From positions 1-11,805 of the forward strand of contig SWDL01000331.1 in the NCBI GenBank assembly GCA_005116795.1: DNA of 11,805 nt, given 5' to 3'. The position numbers and the translations under genes are program-made. This DNA is from Nitrospira sp. GTDB taxonomy: Bacteria; Nitrospirota; Nitrospiria; Nitrospirales; Nitrospiraceae. Positions 1 to 4,953 of this stretch are shown here, piece after piece (the stretch's first letter is position 1; the number at the start of each line of letters is the position of its first letter). A model generated the notes under the pieces. It worked only from the letters and a program-made list of their open reading frames with translations. It was not told the origin of the DNA and ran no database searches.

Positions 1-2
1 TT

Positions 3-479
3 GGGAAGTATCTCGTCCGGCAACTTGGTTCCGAGCAGATTGCCGGACGGATTGTGGAGGTCGAAGCCTATGTCGGCCCAAAGGATCGGGCCTCGCATGC
101 TTCGAAGGGGCGGACGGGCCGCACAGAGGTCATGTTCGGACCGCCCGGGCTGGCCTACGTGTACCTGATCTATGGGATGTATCATTGCCTGAACGTCGTG
201 ACGGAACGTGACGGCTATCCCGCCGCCGTTCTGGTGCGTGCCGTCCAGGTGGGTGGACAGCTTATCGACGGGCCGGGGCGTCTGTGTCGAACCTTCCAGA
301 TCGATCGAACCCTCAACAAGGCGGACCTGACGCGCGGCGAGGCTCTGTGGTTTGAGGATCGAGGCGAACCGGTCTTGCGTTCAGCGGTCGGGAGGTTTCC
401 GAGAATCGGGGTCGACTATGCCGGTGTGTGGGCGGCCAAGCCCTGGCGTTTCGGTTTGCGGGGACCACTCGCTGGATGA
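3..479 (+). CDS. DNA-3-methyladenine glycosylase (AAG/MPG family), 5' end outside window
   Basis: Base-excision repair enzyme that removes alkylated purines such as 3-methyladenine. The frame is already open at the left edge, so the gene starts upstream; 158 codons are visible, and bacterial members usually have about 190-210. The AAG active-site pattern is complete. EVEAYVGPKDRASH carries the general-base Glu (codon 63-65), the Tyr two residues later and the conserved His. YVYLIYGMYHCLN carries the two base-stacking Tyr and the Asn of the intercalation pocket. MFGPPG and the C-terminal KPWRFG are also family hallmarks. The GTG at 54 lies inside the fold and is not the start, because residues such as GKYLVRQL before it match the family. 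It converges with the kinase gene at 568. Family assignment is very secure; a precise symbol cannot be given from sequence alone. Confidence 0.95.
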   Translation, partial: GKYLVRQLGSEQIAGRIVEVEAYVGPKDRASHASKGRTGRTEVMFGPPGLAYVYLIYGMYHCLNVVTERDGYPAAVLVRAVQVGGQLIDGPGRLCRTFQIDRTLNKADLTRGEALWFEDRGEPVLRSAVGRFPRIGVDYAGVWAAKPWRFGLRGPLAG

Positions 480-567
480 GAAGAAAGCCGTGCGGTCAGG
501 CACGTCGGAAGGTCGGTATTGTGCGCAGGATTTCAGACGGAGAGGACAAGATGCGGGGACGGTGAGC

Positions 568-2397
568 CTACCGCCCGCGTGGGGGCCGACGCCCTCGGCC
601 GTGGAAGGGGCCACGCCTCGGCAGGATGGCCGGCATCAAAATAATGACCGCCGTGCCCTGACCGGGCCCGCTCGCAATCGAAATCTGCCCCTGATGCTCC
701 TCGACGATTTTCTTGACGGTCGCCAGTCCCAGTCCAGAGCCGGATCGCTTGGTGCTGAAGAAGGGTTCAAAGACTTTGCTCGCATGTTCGGTCGGAATCG
801 GCGCGCCGTCATTCTTGATCGTCATCTGGAGCTGAGGACGGCCCGACCGGACCAAGGCGACTTCGAGGTGCAAGTGCCCGCCCGGCGTCATGGCCTCCAC
901 GGCGTTCTTGAAGATGCTCAGGAACACCTGCACCATCTTCGCGTCATCGCACCGCACAGGCAGGAGATGCGCCCCGTAATCCTTCGTGACCTGGATGCGG
1001 TTGACGTCGAGATCGGTCGTCACCAGGCTGAGGGCGTTTTCGATGACCTCCGGAATGCGGCATAGGCGTCGGTTCAGTTCCAGAGGCTTGGCAAAATCGA
1101 GGATTTCATTCAGGATCGCTTCCACTCGGATCACATCGCGCGTCGCGCTCTCGATCCTGGTCTGCGTATCGAAATCCAGTGCGCGTTCACTGGTCACCTC
1201 GCCGAGTTGGGCCCGCACGGCCCCCAAGGGTTCCCGGACTTCCGCCGCCAGCCAGGAACTGAACTCCCCGATCGCGGCATGGCGTTCCTGTTTCCGAATC
1301 GACGGTTCAAGGGTCTGCGTCGGAGACGTCTCCACCAGGGAGCCATCGCCGGGCACTCCGCTGTCGGCCTGAGCCTGGGGTGATGGAGTCGGCGGATGCC
1401 ACAGCTCCACCAGCTTGAGCACGCTGGGCTCCAGCGTTCGGGCATCCGTGAGGCTGTACCGCATCGGCGTCTTCGAGGCCAGGGTGATGGTGCCCCCGAC
1501 CTGCCCGCGAATGAAGAACGGCACGACCAGTGCGCAAAGGTATCGTTCTTTGTAGAGCTGCTTGTGATCCAGGAATCGCCCTTGCGTCGAGGCCAAATCT
1601 TGATCGACGCGGGGTTTGCGGTGGCGAACGGCCCAGCCGGACGCCGAGGAATCCAACGGCAAGCGCTGGATGGCCTTCATCTCCCGCTTGTGATCGGCTT
1701 TCTGCTCGGTTTTCCCCTCGCCCGTCGATCCCACCACCTCCACGGCTCCGGCCACGGGGTCGTAGGCACAGACCCAGGCGCGGTCGAACGACAAGGTGCT
1801 TTGGGCTTCGTCGAGCAACGCGGCCACCTGCTCCTGCATGGCCGGGGTGGCATACGAGGCGGTGACGGACTGCGTCTCCATGCCTTGCGGCTCGTTCGCC
1901 GGGAGCGGTTCCTGGGTCACGTAGGGCCGTTGCAAGAGCACCGTTCCGTCGAAGAGCGCGGCCCGATCTAGCGCCGTCGTCATCTCGTCACCGGCAGACT
2001 CCAGCAGGCCCTTGTCTTTCTTGGAATAGGCCCCGCCTTCTTTCCGGCCGACCACCAGCACCCCGTACGCACGTTGTTTGTGGCGCAAGGGGATGGCGAG
2101 AAAGGAGCGGGCTGCGGGGGTGATGAGTCGCAAACGGAGCGCCTGCCGGGGCTCCCCCTCTTCCGTGCGTCGGGTTTCTGCGAGGGCCGCCGCTTCCTGC
2201 GTTGAGAGGGCGCGGAGGATGGCTTGCGCTTCCCGGGACGTAAATCCGCGCATGCCCTGTAAGATTAGGGGGCCGTCCGCGTGTTCAACAATGCCGACCA
2301 GCGCGACCTCGGCGTCCAGCTCATTGAGGGCGGTCGTGATCGTGCGCTGGAGTGTGGTCTGCTTGGCGGCCCGGACTTGTTCAGGAGCGGTGGGCAT
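568..2397 (-). CDS. GAF-GAF sensor histidine kinase with degenerate H-box (possible pseudokinase)
   Basis: Cytoplasmic-looking protein of 609 aa with no membrane segment or signal peptide. Order: GAF-like domain (about 14-145), second GAF domain (about 185-330), Pro/Ser/Gln-rich linker, HisKA-like helices (about 372-440), HATPase_c (about 485-590), and a short basic Arg/Pro/Gly tail. The ATPase boxes are recognisable: N-box KNAVEAM (N498), F-box FEPFFSTK, G2 GSGLGL. G1 is the variant NDGAPIP instead of DxGxG. The H-box reads IGEFSSWLAAEVREPLGAV, which aligns without gaps to the usual LGELAAGVAHEIRNPLAAI. Ala385 (codon 1243-1245) therefore sits where the phospho-accepting His belongs. ATP binding may survive, but canonical autophosphorylation should not. 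I chose ATG 2397, preceded by AGAGG at short spacing; an upstream TTG at 2412 is possible but has no ribosome-binding site. No cognate regulator is adjacent. Confidence 0.88.
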   Translation of the reverse strand: MPTAPEQVRAAKQTTLQRTITTALNELDAEVALVGIVEHADGPLILQGMRGFTSREAQAILRALSTQEAAALAETRRTEEGEPRQALRLRLITPAARSFLAIPLRHKQRAYGVLVVGRKEGGAYSKKDKGLLESAGDEMTTALDRAALFDGTVLLQRPYVTQEPLPANEPQGMETQSVTASYATPAMQEQVAALLDEAQSTLSFDRAWVCAYDPVAGAVEVVGSTGEGKTEQKADHKREMKAIQRLPLDSSASGWAVRHRKPRVDQDLASTQGRFLDHKQLYKERYLCALVVPFFIRGQVGGTITLASKTPMRYSLTDARTLEPSVLKLVELWHPPTPSPQAQADSGVPGDGSLVETSPTQTLEPSIRKQERHAAIGEFSSWLAAEVREPLGAVRAQLGEVTSERALDFDTQTRIESATRDVIRVEAILNEILDFAKPLELNRRLCRIPEVIENALSLVTTDLDVNRIQVTKDYGAHLLPVRCDDAKMVQVFLSIFKNAVEAMTPGGHLHLEVALVRSGRPQLQMTIKNDGAPIPTEHASKVFEPFFSTKRSGSGLGLATVKKIVEEHQGQISIASGPGQGTAVIILMPAILPRRGPFHGRGRRPPRGR

Positions 2398-2420
2398 GAG
2401 CCTCTGAATCAAACAAGAAG

Positions 2421-2450
2421 GTTGAGGTCAAGGTTGAGGCGAAGGATGAG
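2421..2450 (+). repeat. Hexamer tandem run (GTTGAG-like, 5 units)
   Basis: Five consecutive 6-bp units: GTTGAG, GTCAAG, GTTGAG, GCGAAG, GATGAG. No matching complementary arm was found nearby, so this may be half of a hairpin element broken at the kinase truncation point. In the kinase frame it reads as alternating Val/Glu/Lys (VEVKVEAKDE). That could also be read as a residual beta strand of the ATPase domain, so its origin as a repeat is probable rather than certain. Confidence 0.5.
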
Positions 2451-2465
2451 ATCGGGCCTGATGTT

Positions 2466-2470
2466 GGAGG
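2466..2470 (+). promoter_or_regulatory. Candidate ribosome-binding site inside a repeat, before TTG 2478
   Basis: GGAGG lies 7 nt upstream of TTG 2478, which opens the kinase-remnant frame. The motif is part of the GTTGGAG repeat unit itself. Sequence and spacing fit a Shine-Dalgarno site, but a TTG start within a hairpin arm may be poorly used. Confidence 0.35.
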
Positions 2471-2473
2471 TTC

Positions 2474-2516
2474 GAGGTTGGAGGGCCGAGGCAACTGCCT
2501 CCAATCCTCCATCCTC
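2474..2516. repeat. Hairpin repeat, GTTGGAG heptamer family, copy C1
   Basis: Imperfect inverted repeat: arm 2474-2493 pairs with arm 2496-2516 across a 2-nt loop, with about 16 of 20 positions matching. The left side consists of 7-bp units of the GTTGGAG/GTTCGAG type, the same family as the copy at 3321-3434. It sits exactly where recognisable ATPase-domain sequence begins (LHFSVRDTGIGIP), at the broken 5' end of the hybrid kinase. It also supplies a GGAGG before a TTG codon. Confidence 0.7.
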
Positions 2517-3791
2517 TTGCACTTCTCCGTGCGGGATACCGGCATCGGCATTCCAGCGGACAAGCAGCCCCTCATTTTCGAGGCCTTTACTCAGGCGGAC
2601 GGTTCCACGACGCGCCACTATGGGGGCACGGGCCTGGGGCTGACGATCTCCCGGCAACTCGTGGATCTCATGGGCGGCCGCATCTGGGTGGAGAGCGAGG
2701 CGGGAGTCGGCACGACGTTCCACTTCACGGCGGCGTTCGGCGTCCCGGACGGAGGCGAGACACGCGAGACAGGCGTGAAACGCGAGACAAGCCCATCCGA
2801 GAGTGTGCCACTGTCTCGCCCGTCCCGCGAGTCGCGCCCGTCTCGCCCGTTGCGCATTCTCATCGCCGAGGACAACCTGGTCAACCAAAAGGTCGCGCGG
2901 TCTCTGCTGGAAAAACACGGCCATCTCGTCACGGTCGTCGACAACGGGGTGGAGGCGGTCCGGGCGACCGACGAGTGGGATTTCGATGTCGTGCTCATGG
3001 ATGTGCAAATGCCGGTCATGAGCGGGCTCGACGCCACGCGCGCCATCAGGGAACGTGAAGCGTCCCGGGGAAACGCGGAACGCGGAATGCGGAACGATGA
3101 ACAGGGAGGAGGGTCTAAACCTTCCGACATTCAGCGTTCCGCGTTCCGCGTTCATCGTTCTGCTCGCCTGCCGATCATCGGCCTCACCGCTCGCGCGATG
3201 CAAGACGATTGCGACACCTGCCTCGCGTCCGGCATGGACGACTACGTGACGAAACCCATTCACGCGAAGGAGCTCTTTGACGCCATGGAACGAGCACTTC
3301 AAGAACGTGAAGCGCGCGCGTTGGAAGCTGGAGGTTCGAGGTTGGAGGTTGGAGGCGAGGACGTTGGAGGTCCGAGGCTCGAGGCAGAAGCCTCTCACGT
3401 CCAACCTTCTTGCCTCAAACCTCCAACTCTCCAAGGACCGACGAACGACGACGCGCTCGACGTGGATGCGGCGCTCGCGCGCTTGGAAGGCGATCTCGAG
3501 TTGTTCCAAACCATTGCTCAGCAGTGCCTGACCGACGCCCCCGGTCTGTTGGATGCCATCCGCCACGCCGTGGAGCAAAGCGATGCCCAGGGGCTCACGA
3601 CGGCGGCCCACAAGCTGAAGGGCACGGTGAGCGAGTTCGCCGTCAAAGCGGCGGCAGAGGCAGCCCAACGGCTTGAAGCCATGGGTCGATTGGGCACCCT
3701 GGATAACGCCCCGCACGCCCTGAAAGTACTGGATGACGCCATGAGTCGGCTGACACCCGCGCTGGAAGAGGTCGTCAAACGTCAAACGTGA
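2478..3791 (+). CDS. 5'-truncated hybrid histidine kinase: partial HATPase, receiver, Hpt; probably a decaying gene
   Basis: C-terminal half of a phosphorelay hybrid kinase. Residues numbered from TTG 2478: end of HATPase_c (about 13-88) with G1 DTGIGIP, F-box IFEAF and G2 GGTGLGL; receiver (about 125-275) with acidic pair E131/D132, phospho-acceptor D175 in VVLMDVQMP, T237 and K259; Hpt (about 326-435) with H378 in AAHKLKG. The sensor region, HisKA and ATPase N-box are absent. The frame is open from 2400, but the residues before about 2520 are repeat-derived, so the natural 5' part is lost. TTG 2478 has GGAGG seven bases upstream. Three palindromic repeat elements are translated in frame: about residues 93-123 (HATPase-receiver linker), 195-229 (a loop inside the receiver) and 283-320 (receiver-Hpt linker). 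No stop or frameshift interrupts it, so a receiver-Hpt protein could still be made, but it cannot be a working kinase. Confidence 0.8.
   Translation: MEGRGNCLQSSILLHFSVRDTGIGIPADKQPLIFEAFTQADGSTTRHYGGTGLGLTISRQLVDLMGGRIWVESEAGVGTTFHFTAAFGVPDGGETRETGVKRETSPSESVPLSRPSRESRPSRPLRILIAEDNLVNQKVARSLLEKHGHLVTVVDNGVEAVRATDEWDFDVVLMDVQMPVMSGLDATRAIREREASRGNAERGMRNDEQGGGSKPSDIQRSAFRVHRSARLPIIGLTARAMQDDCDTCLASGMDDYVTKPIHAKELFDAMERALQEREARALEAGGSRLEVGGEDVGGPRLEAEASHVQPSCLKPPTLQGPTNDDALDVDAALARLEGDLELFQTIAQQCLTDAPGLLDAIRHAVEQSDAQGLTTAAHKLKGTVSEFAVKAAAEAAQRLEAMGRLGTLDNAPHALKVLDDAMSRLTPALEEVVKRQT
2754..2847. repeat. Hairpin repeat, GCGAGACAA nonamer family, copy A1 (inside CDS)
   Basis: Arms 2754-2789 and 2812-2847 (36 nt each) are inverted complements at about 27 of 36 positions by hand alignment, around a 22-nt loop. 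The left arm contains four 9-bp units (GCGAGACAC, GCGAGACAG, GCGTGAAAC, GCGAGACAA). The right arm carries complementary units of the CCGTCTCGC type. Because the unit is three codons long, the right arm is translated as repeated Ser-Arg-Pro. It falls between the ATPase and receiver domains of the hybrid kinase remnant without breaking the frame. Confidence 0.85.
3072..3159. repeat. Hairpin repeat, AACGCGG heptamer family, copy B1 (inside receiver domain)
   Basis: Five 7-bp units run from 3072 (AACGCGG, AACGCGG, AATGCGG, AACGATG, AACAGGG), and complementary heptamers (CAGCGTT, CCGCGTT, CCGCGTT, CATCGTT) run to 3159. The best-paired core is 3079-3101 with 3130-3152, matching at 21 of 23 positions around a 28-nt loop. 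It is translated as NAERGMRND and RSAFRVHRSA on its two arms. It interrupts the receiver between its third helix and the beta strand LPIIGLTA. Confidence 0.88.
3321..3434. repeat. Hairpin repeat, GTTGGAG heptamer family, copy C2 (inside CDS)
   Basis: Nested inverted repeat. Outer arms 3321-3341 and 3413-3434 match at about 19 positions with one gap. Inner arms 3363-3379 and 3389-3405 match at 14 of 17 around a 9-nt loop, and the left side has an extra bulge. The left side is a run of heptamers (GCTGGAG, GTTCGAG, GTTGGAG, GTTGGAG). It is translated as a Gly/Arg/Leu/Glu-rich linker (GGSRLEVGGEDVGG and onward) between the receiver and Hpt domains. Confidence 0.87.
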
Positions 3792-3814
3792 AGCGTCGTA
3801 CGTGAAGCGTGAGG
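3773..3814. repeat. Heptamer tandem run (CGTGAAG-like, 6 units) at kinase stop codon
   Basis: Six consecutive 7-bp units: CGTCAAA twice, CGTGAAG, CGTCGTA, CGTGAAG, CGTGAGG. No complementary arm is seen nearby. The first units encode the last kinase residues (VKRQT), and the TGA stop at 3789-3791 lies within the third unit. The present C-terminus of the Hpt protein is therefore written by the repeat. Confidence 0.7.
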
Positions 3815-3817
3815 AGT

Positions 3818-3946
3818 GCGGGACGAGCGGGACGGGCGAGAAAAGCGAGACGAGCGAGAAGGGCGGGACAAGCGAGAAAGGCGCGAAAGGCGGGACGAGT
3901 CAGAGCTACCCGTCGCGCCAGTCTCGCTTTTCTCGCATGTCTCGCC
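3818..3946. repeat. Hairpin repeat, nonamer family, copy A2 (nine 9-bp units), between convergent genes
   Basis: Nine uninterrupted 9-bp units occupy 3818-3898, all of the form GCG-R/C-GA-M-R-R (for example GCGGGACGA, GCGAGAAAG). The last four pair with a right arm: 3862-3899 with 3909-3946, about 30 of 38 positions, 9-nt loop. The left arm is almost all purine, apart from C in each unit. It fills most of the 195-nt gap between the kinase remnant (+) and fliW (-). A hairpin there could end transcription from both sides, but no U-tract follows on either strand. Confidence 0.88.
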
Positions 3947-3986
3947 AGTTCCCCCTGTCGCGCCCACGACCGACGCGCTTACGCAG

Positions 3987-4469
3987 CTATCTGCCGCCGG
4001 CGCCCACCGGCTCGGGTGAGTCCACCACGACGGTCTGTCGGGCTTGTTCAGGAAAGAGATGGTGGCGGGTCGGGAGTTCTTCGTTGATGACGAGTTGCTT
4101 GGCGAGCCGCGTCCGGCTGTTCACGATGACCGGACCACGAAGGTTGGCGGTGATCGTCGCAGGATCTGACGACGGGATGGTCAGGATGACCATCAGGGCC
4201 AGATCGTCTGTCTCCCTGTAGTCCAGCTCGCCCACCGCATCCGGGGTGATCTGGACTTGATAGTCCGCCTTGAACAAGGTCGGATCCATGACCACGAAGG
4301 CCAGATGTCCCTGATCGACGGACTGGAGCCACTTGATCGGAGCTTCGCGATCGTGATCGAGGATGACGAATCGCTTGGCGTTGGGAAAGCCGATGATGCC
4401 GTTTGGAAAGGTGATCACCGCTTCCGGCCGGCAGTCGATCTCCCCAAACCGACTGGTCTGCACTTTCAT
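3987..4469 (-). CDS. fliW: Flagellar assembly factor FliW
   Basis: FliW, 160 aa, the normal size. In species that have it, FliW binds CsrA allosterically and stops it repressing flagellin translation. Flagellin in turn sequesters FliW, so filament export sets flagellin synthesis. Supporting sequence: N-terminal TSRFGEI, ITFPNGIIGFP, WLQSVDQGHLAFVVMDP, the acidic stretch before LALMVILTIP, and TANLRGPVIVNSRTRLAKQLV, all family hallmarks. The longer open frame upstream is csrA read in another frame. The start is ATG 4469, with GAGG about 9 nt ahead lying inside the end of csrA. That overlap suggests translational coupling; the gap between the genes is 10 nt. The C-terminal tail (after TVVVD) is Pro/Gly-rich and variable. 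Confidence 0.96.
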   Translation of the reverse strand: MKVQTSRFGEIDCRPEAVITFPNGIIGFPNAKRFVILDHDREAPIKWLQSVDQGHLAFVVMDPTLFKADYQVQITPDAVGELDYRETDDLALMVILTIPSSDPATITANLRGPVIVNSRTRLAKQLVINEELPTRHHLFPEQARQTVVVDSPEPVGAGGR

Positions 4470-4479
4470 GATCGTTGCC

Positions 4480-4725
4480 TCATGGTGAAGGCCGATTGAG
4501 CTTCTTGACGAACGTCGAGAACGCCTGGATCGGGATCGCGCCGGTGGAGGCCGCCTTGCGGTTCTCCTCCTGAATCTTGGCGTAGATTTCGTCCCGATGC
4601 ACCTGGATGGACTGCGGCGCCTCGATCCCGATGCGGACCTGTCCACCCTTGATCTCGAGGACCACCACCCGGACATCCGATCCGATGGTAATCCCTTCGC
4701 CCAACTTCCGTGTCAGGACCAGCAT
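4480..4725 (-). CDS. csrA: Carbon storage regulator / translational repressor CsrA
   Basis: CsrA, 81 aa. Dimeric RNA-binding protein that blocks ribosome binding at GGA-containing leaders, flagellin mRNA being its classic target where FliW is present. The first 50 residues are canonical: MLVLTRKLGEGITIG, QVRIGIEAP, VHRDEIYAKI, with both RNA-contacting regions (strand 1 around L4/T5/R6 and R44) intact. It is about 20 residues longer than the E. coli protein. The extra C-terminal helix and tail are typical of FliW-partnered CsrA and are known to form the FliW contact region. ATG 4725 is preceded by only a weak AGG-type site. It lies just upstream of fliW and downstream of flgL, separated from flgL by a hairpin repeat. 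Confidence 0.97.
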   Translation of the reverse strand: MLVLTRKLGEGITIGSDVRVVVLEIKGGQVRIGIEAPQSIQVHRDEIYAKIQEENRKAASTGAIPIQAFSTFVKKLNRPSP

Positions 4726-4739
4726 AACGTCGTTCGCCT

Positions 4740-4749
4740 AAATCCTTGG
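4740..4749 (-). promoter_or_regulatory. Candidate CsrA site in the csrA leader
   Basis: Read on the minus strand, this is CCAAGGATTT, 15-24 nt before the csrA ATG and abutting its weak ribosome-binding site. It fits the core of the CsrA consensus (CARGGAUGU) except at one base. Position and motif suggest autorepression, but only one site is seen and no hairpin clearly presents it. Confidence 0.3.
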
Positions 4750-4826
4750 CCTCAACCAACGGCCTCCGATGCCGTCTTCACGCTCTGTATCGGTCGATCG
4801 TTCGGGGACTTGAGGGGACGCAGCGG

Positions 4827-4933
4827 GCGAGACTTGCGAGAAAGGCGAGACACGCGTGAAAAATGCGAAGTGCCCAAGCTTGCTCCGGTCGTCGCGCCTG
4901 TCTCGCTTTTCTCGCTAGTCCCGCTGGTCTCAC
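4827..4933. repeat. Hairpin repeat, nonamer family, copy A3, between flgL and csrA
   Basis: Left units at 4827-4862 (GCGAGACTT, GCGAGAAAG, GCGAGACAC, GCGTGAAAA) and right complementary units at 4898-4933 (CTGTCTCGC, TTTTCTCGC, TAGTCCCGC, TGGTCTCAC). The core arms 4835-4856 and 4895-4916 match at 19 of 22. It occupies about half of the 228-nt gap between the flgL stop and the csrA start, the largest break inside the minus-strand flagellar cluster. It could attenuate read-through from flgKL into csrA-fliW. The rest of the gap shows nothing else I can name. Confidence 0.85.
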
Positions 4934-4953
4934 CTAACACGCACATCCCGCCC

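Noticed and set aside
489..504. Short hairpin CGTGC/GCACG between the convergent glycosylase and kinase genes, considered as a terminator
   Set aside because: Only a 5-bp stem with a 6-nt loop and no T-tract on either side. The 88-nt gap shows nothing else I can name.
352..1065. A 237-codon plus-strand open frame bridging the glycosylase end and the kinase
   Set aside because: Its first part overlaps the glycosylase in another frame and the rest is antisense to the histidine kinase. There is no ribosome-binding site or domain, and the composition is Arg-rich as expected of a shadow frame.
2409..3785. A 458-codon open frame on the minus strand opposite the kinase remnant
   Set aside because: It is antisense to a protein with intact HATPase, receiver and Hpt motifs. 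It stays open partly because the repeat elements lack stops on both strands, and its product shows no recognisable domain.
2474..3946. CRISPR array
   Set aside because: The repeats are 7-9 bp degenerate units without unique spacers, the copies are inverted rather than direct, and no cas gene is present.
4470..4676. N-terminal extension of FliW to 229 aa
   Set aside because: The extra residues are Arg/Ser-rich and come from csrA read in another frame. ATG 4469 has its own ribosome-binding site and begins the conserved FliW fold.
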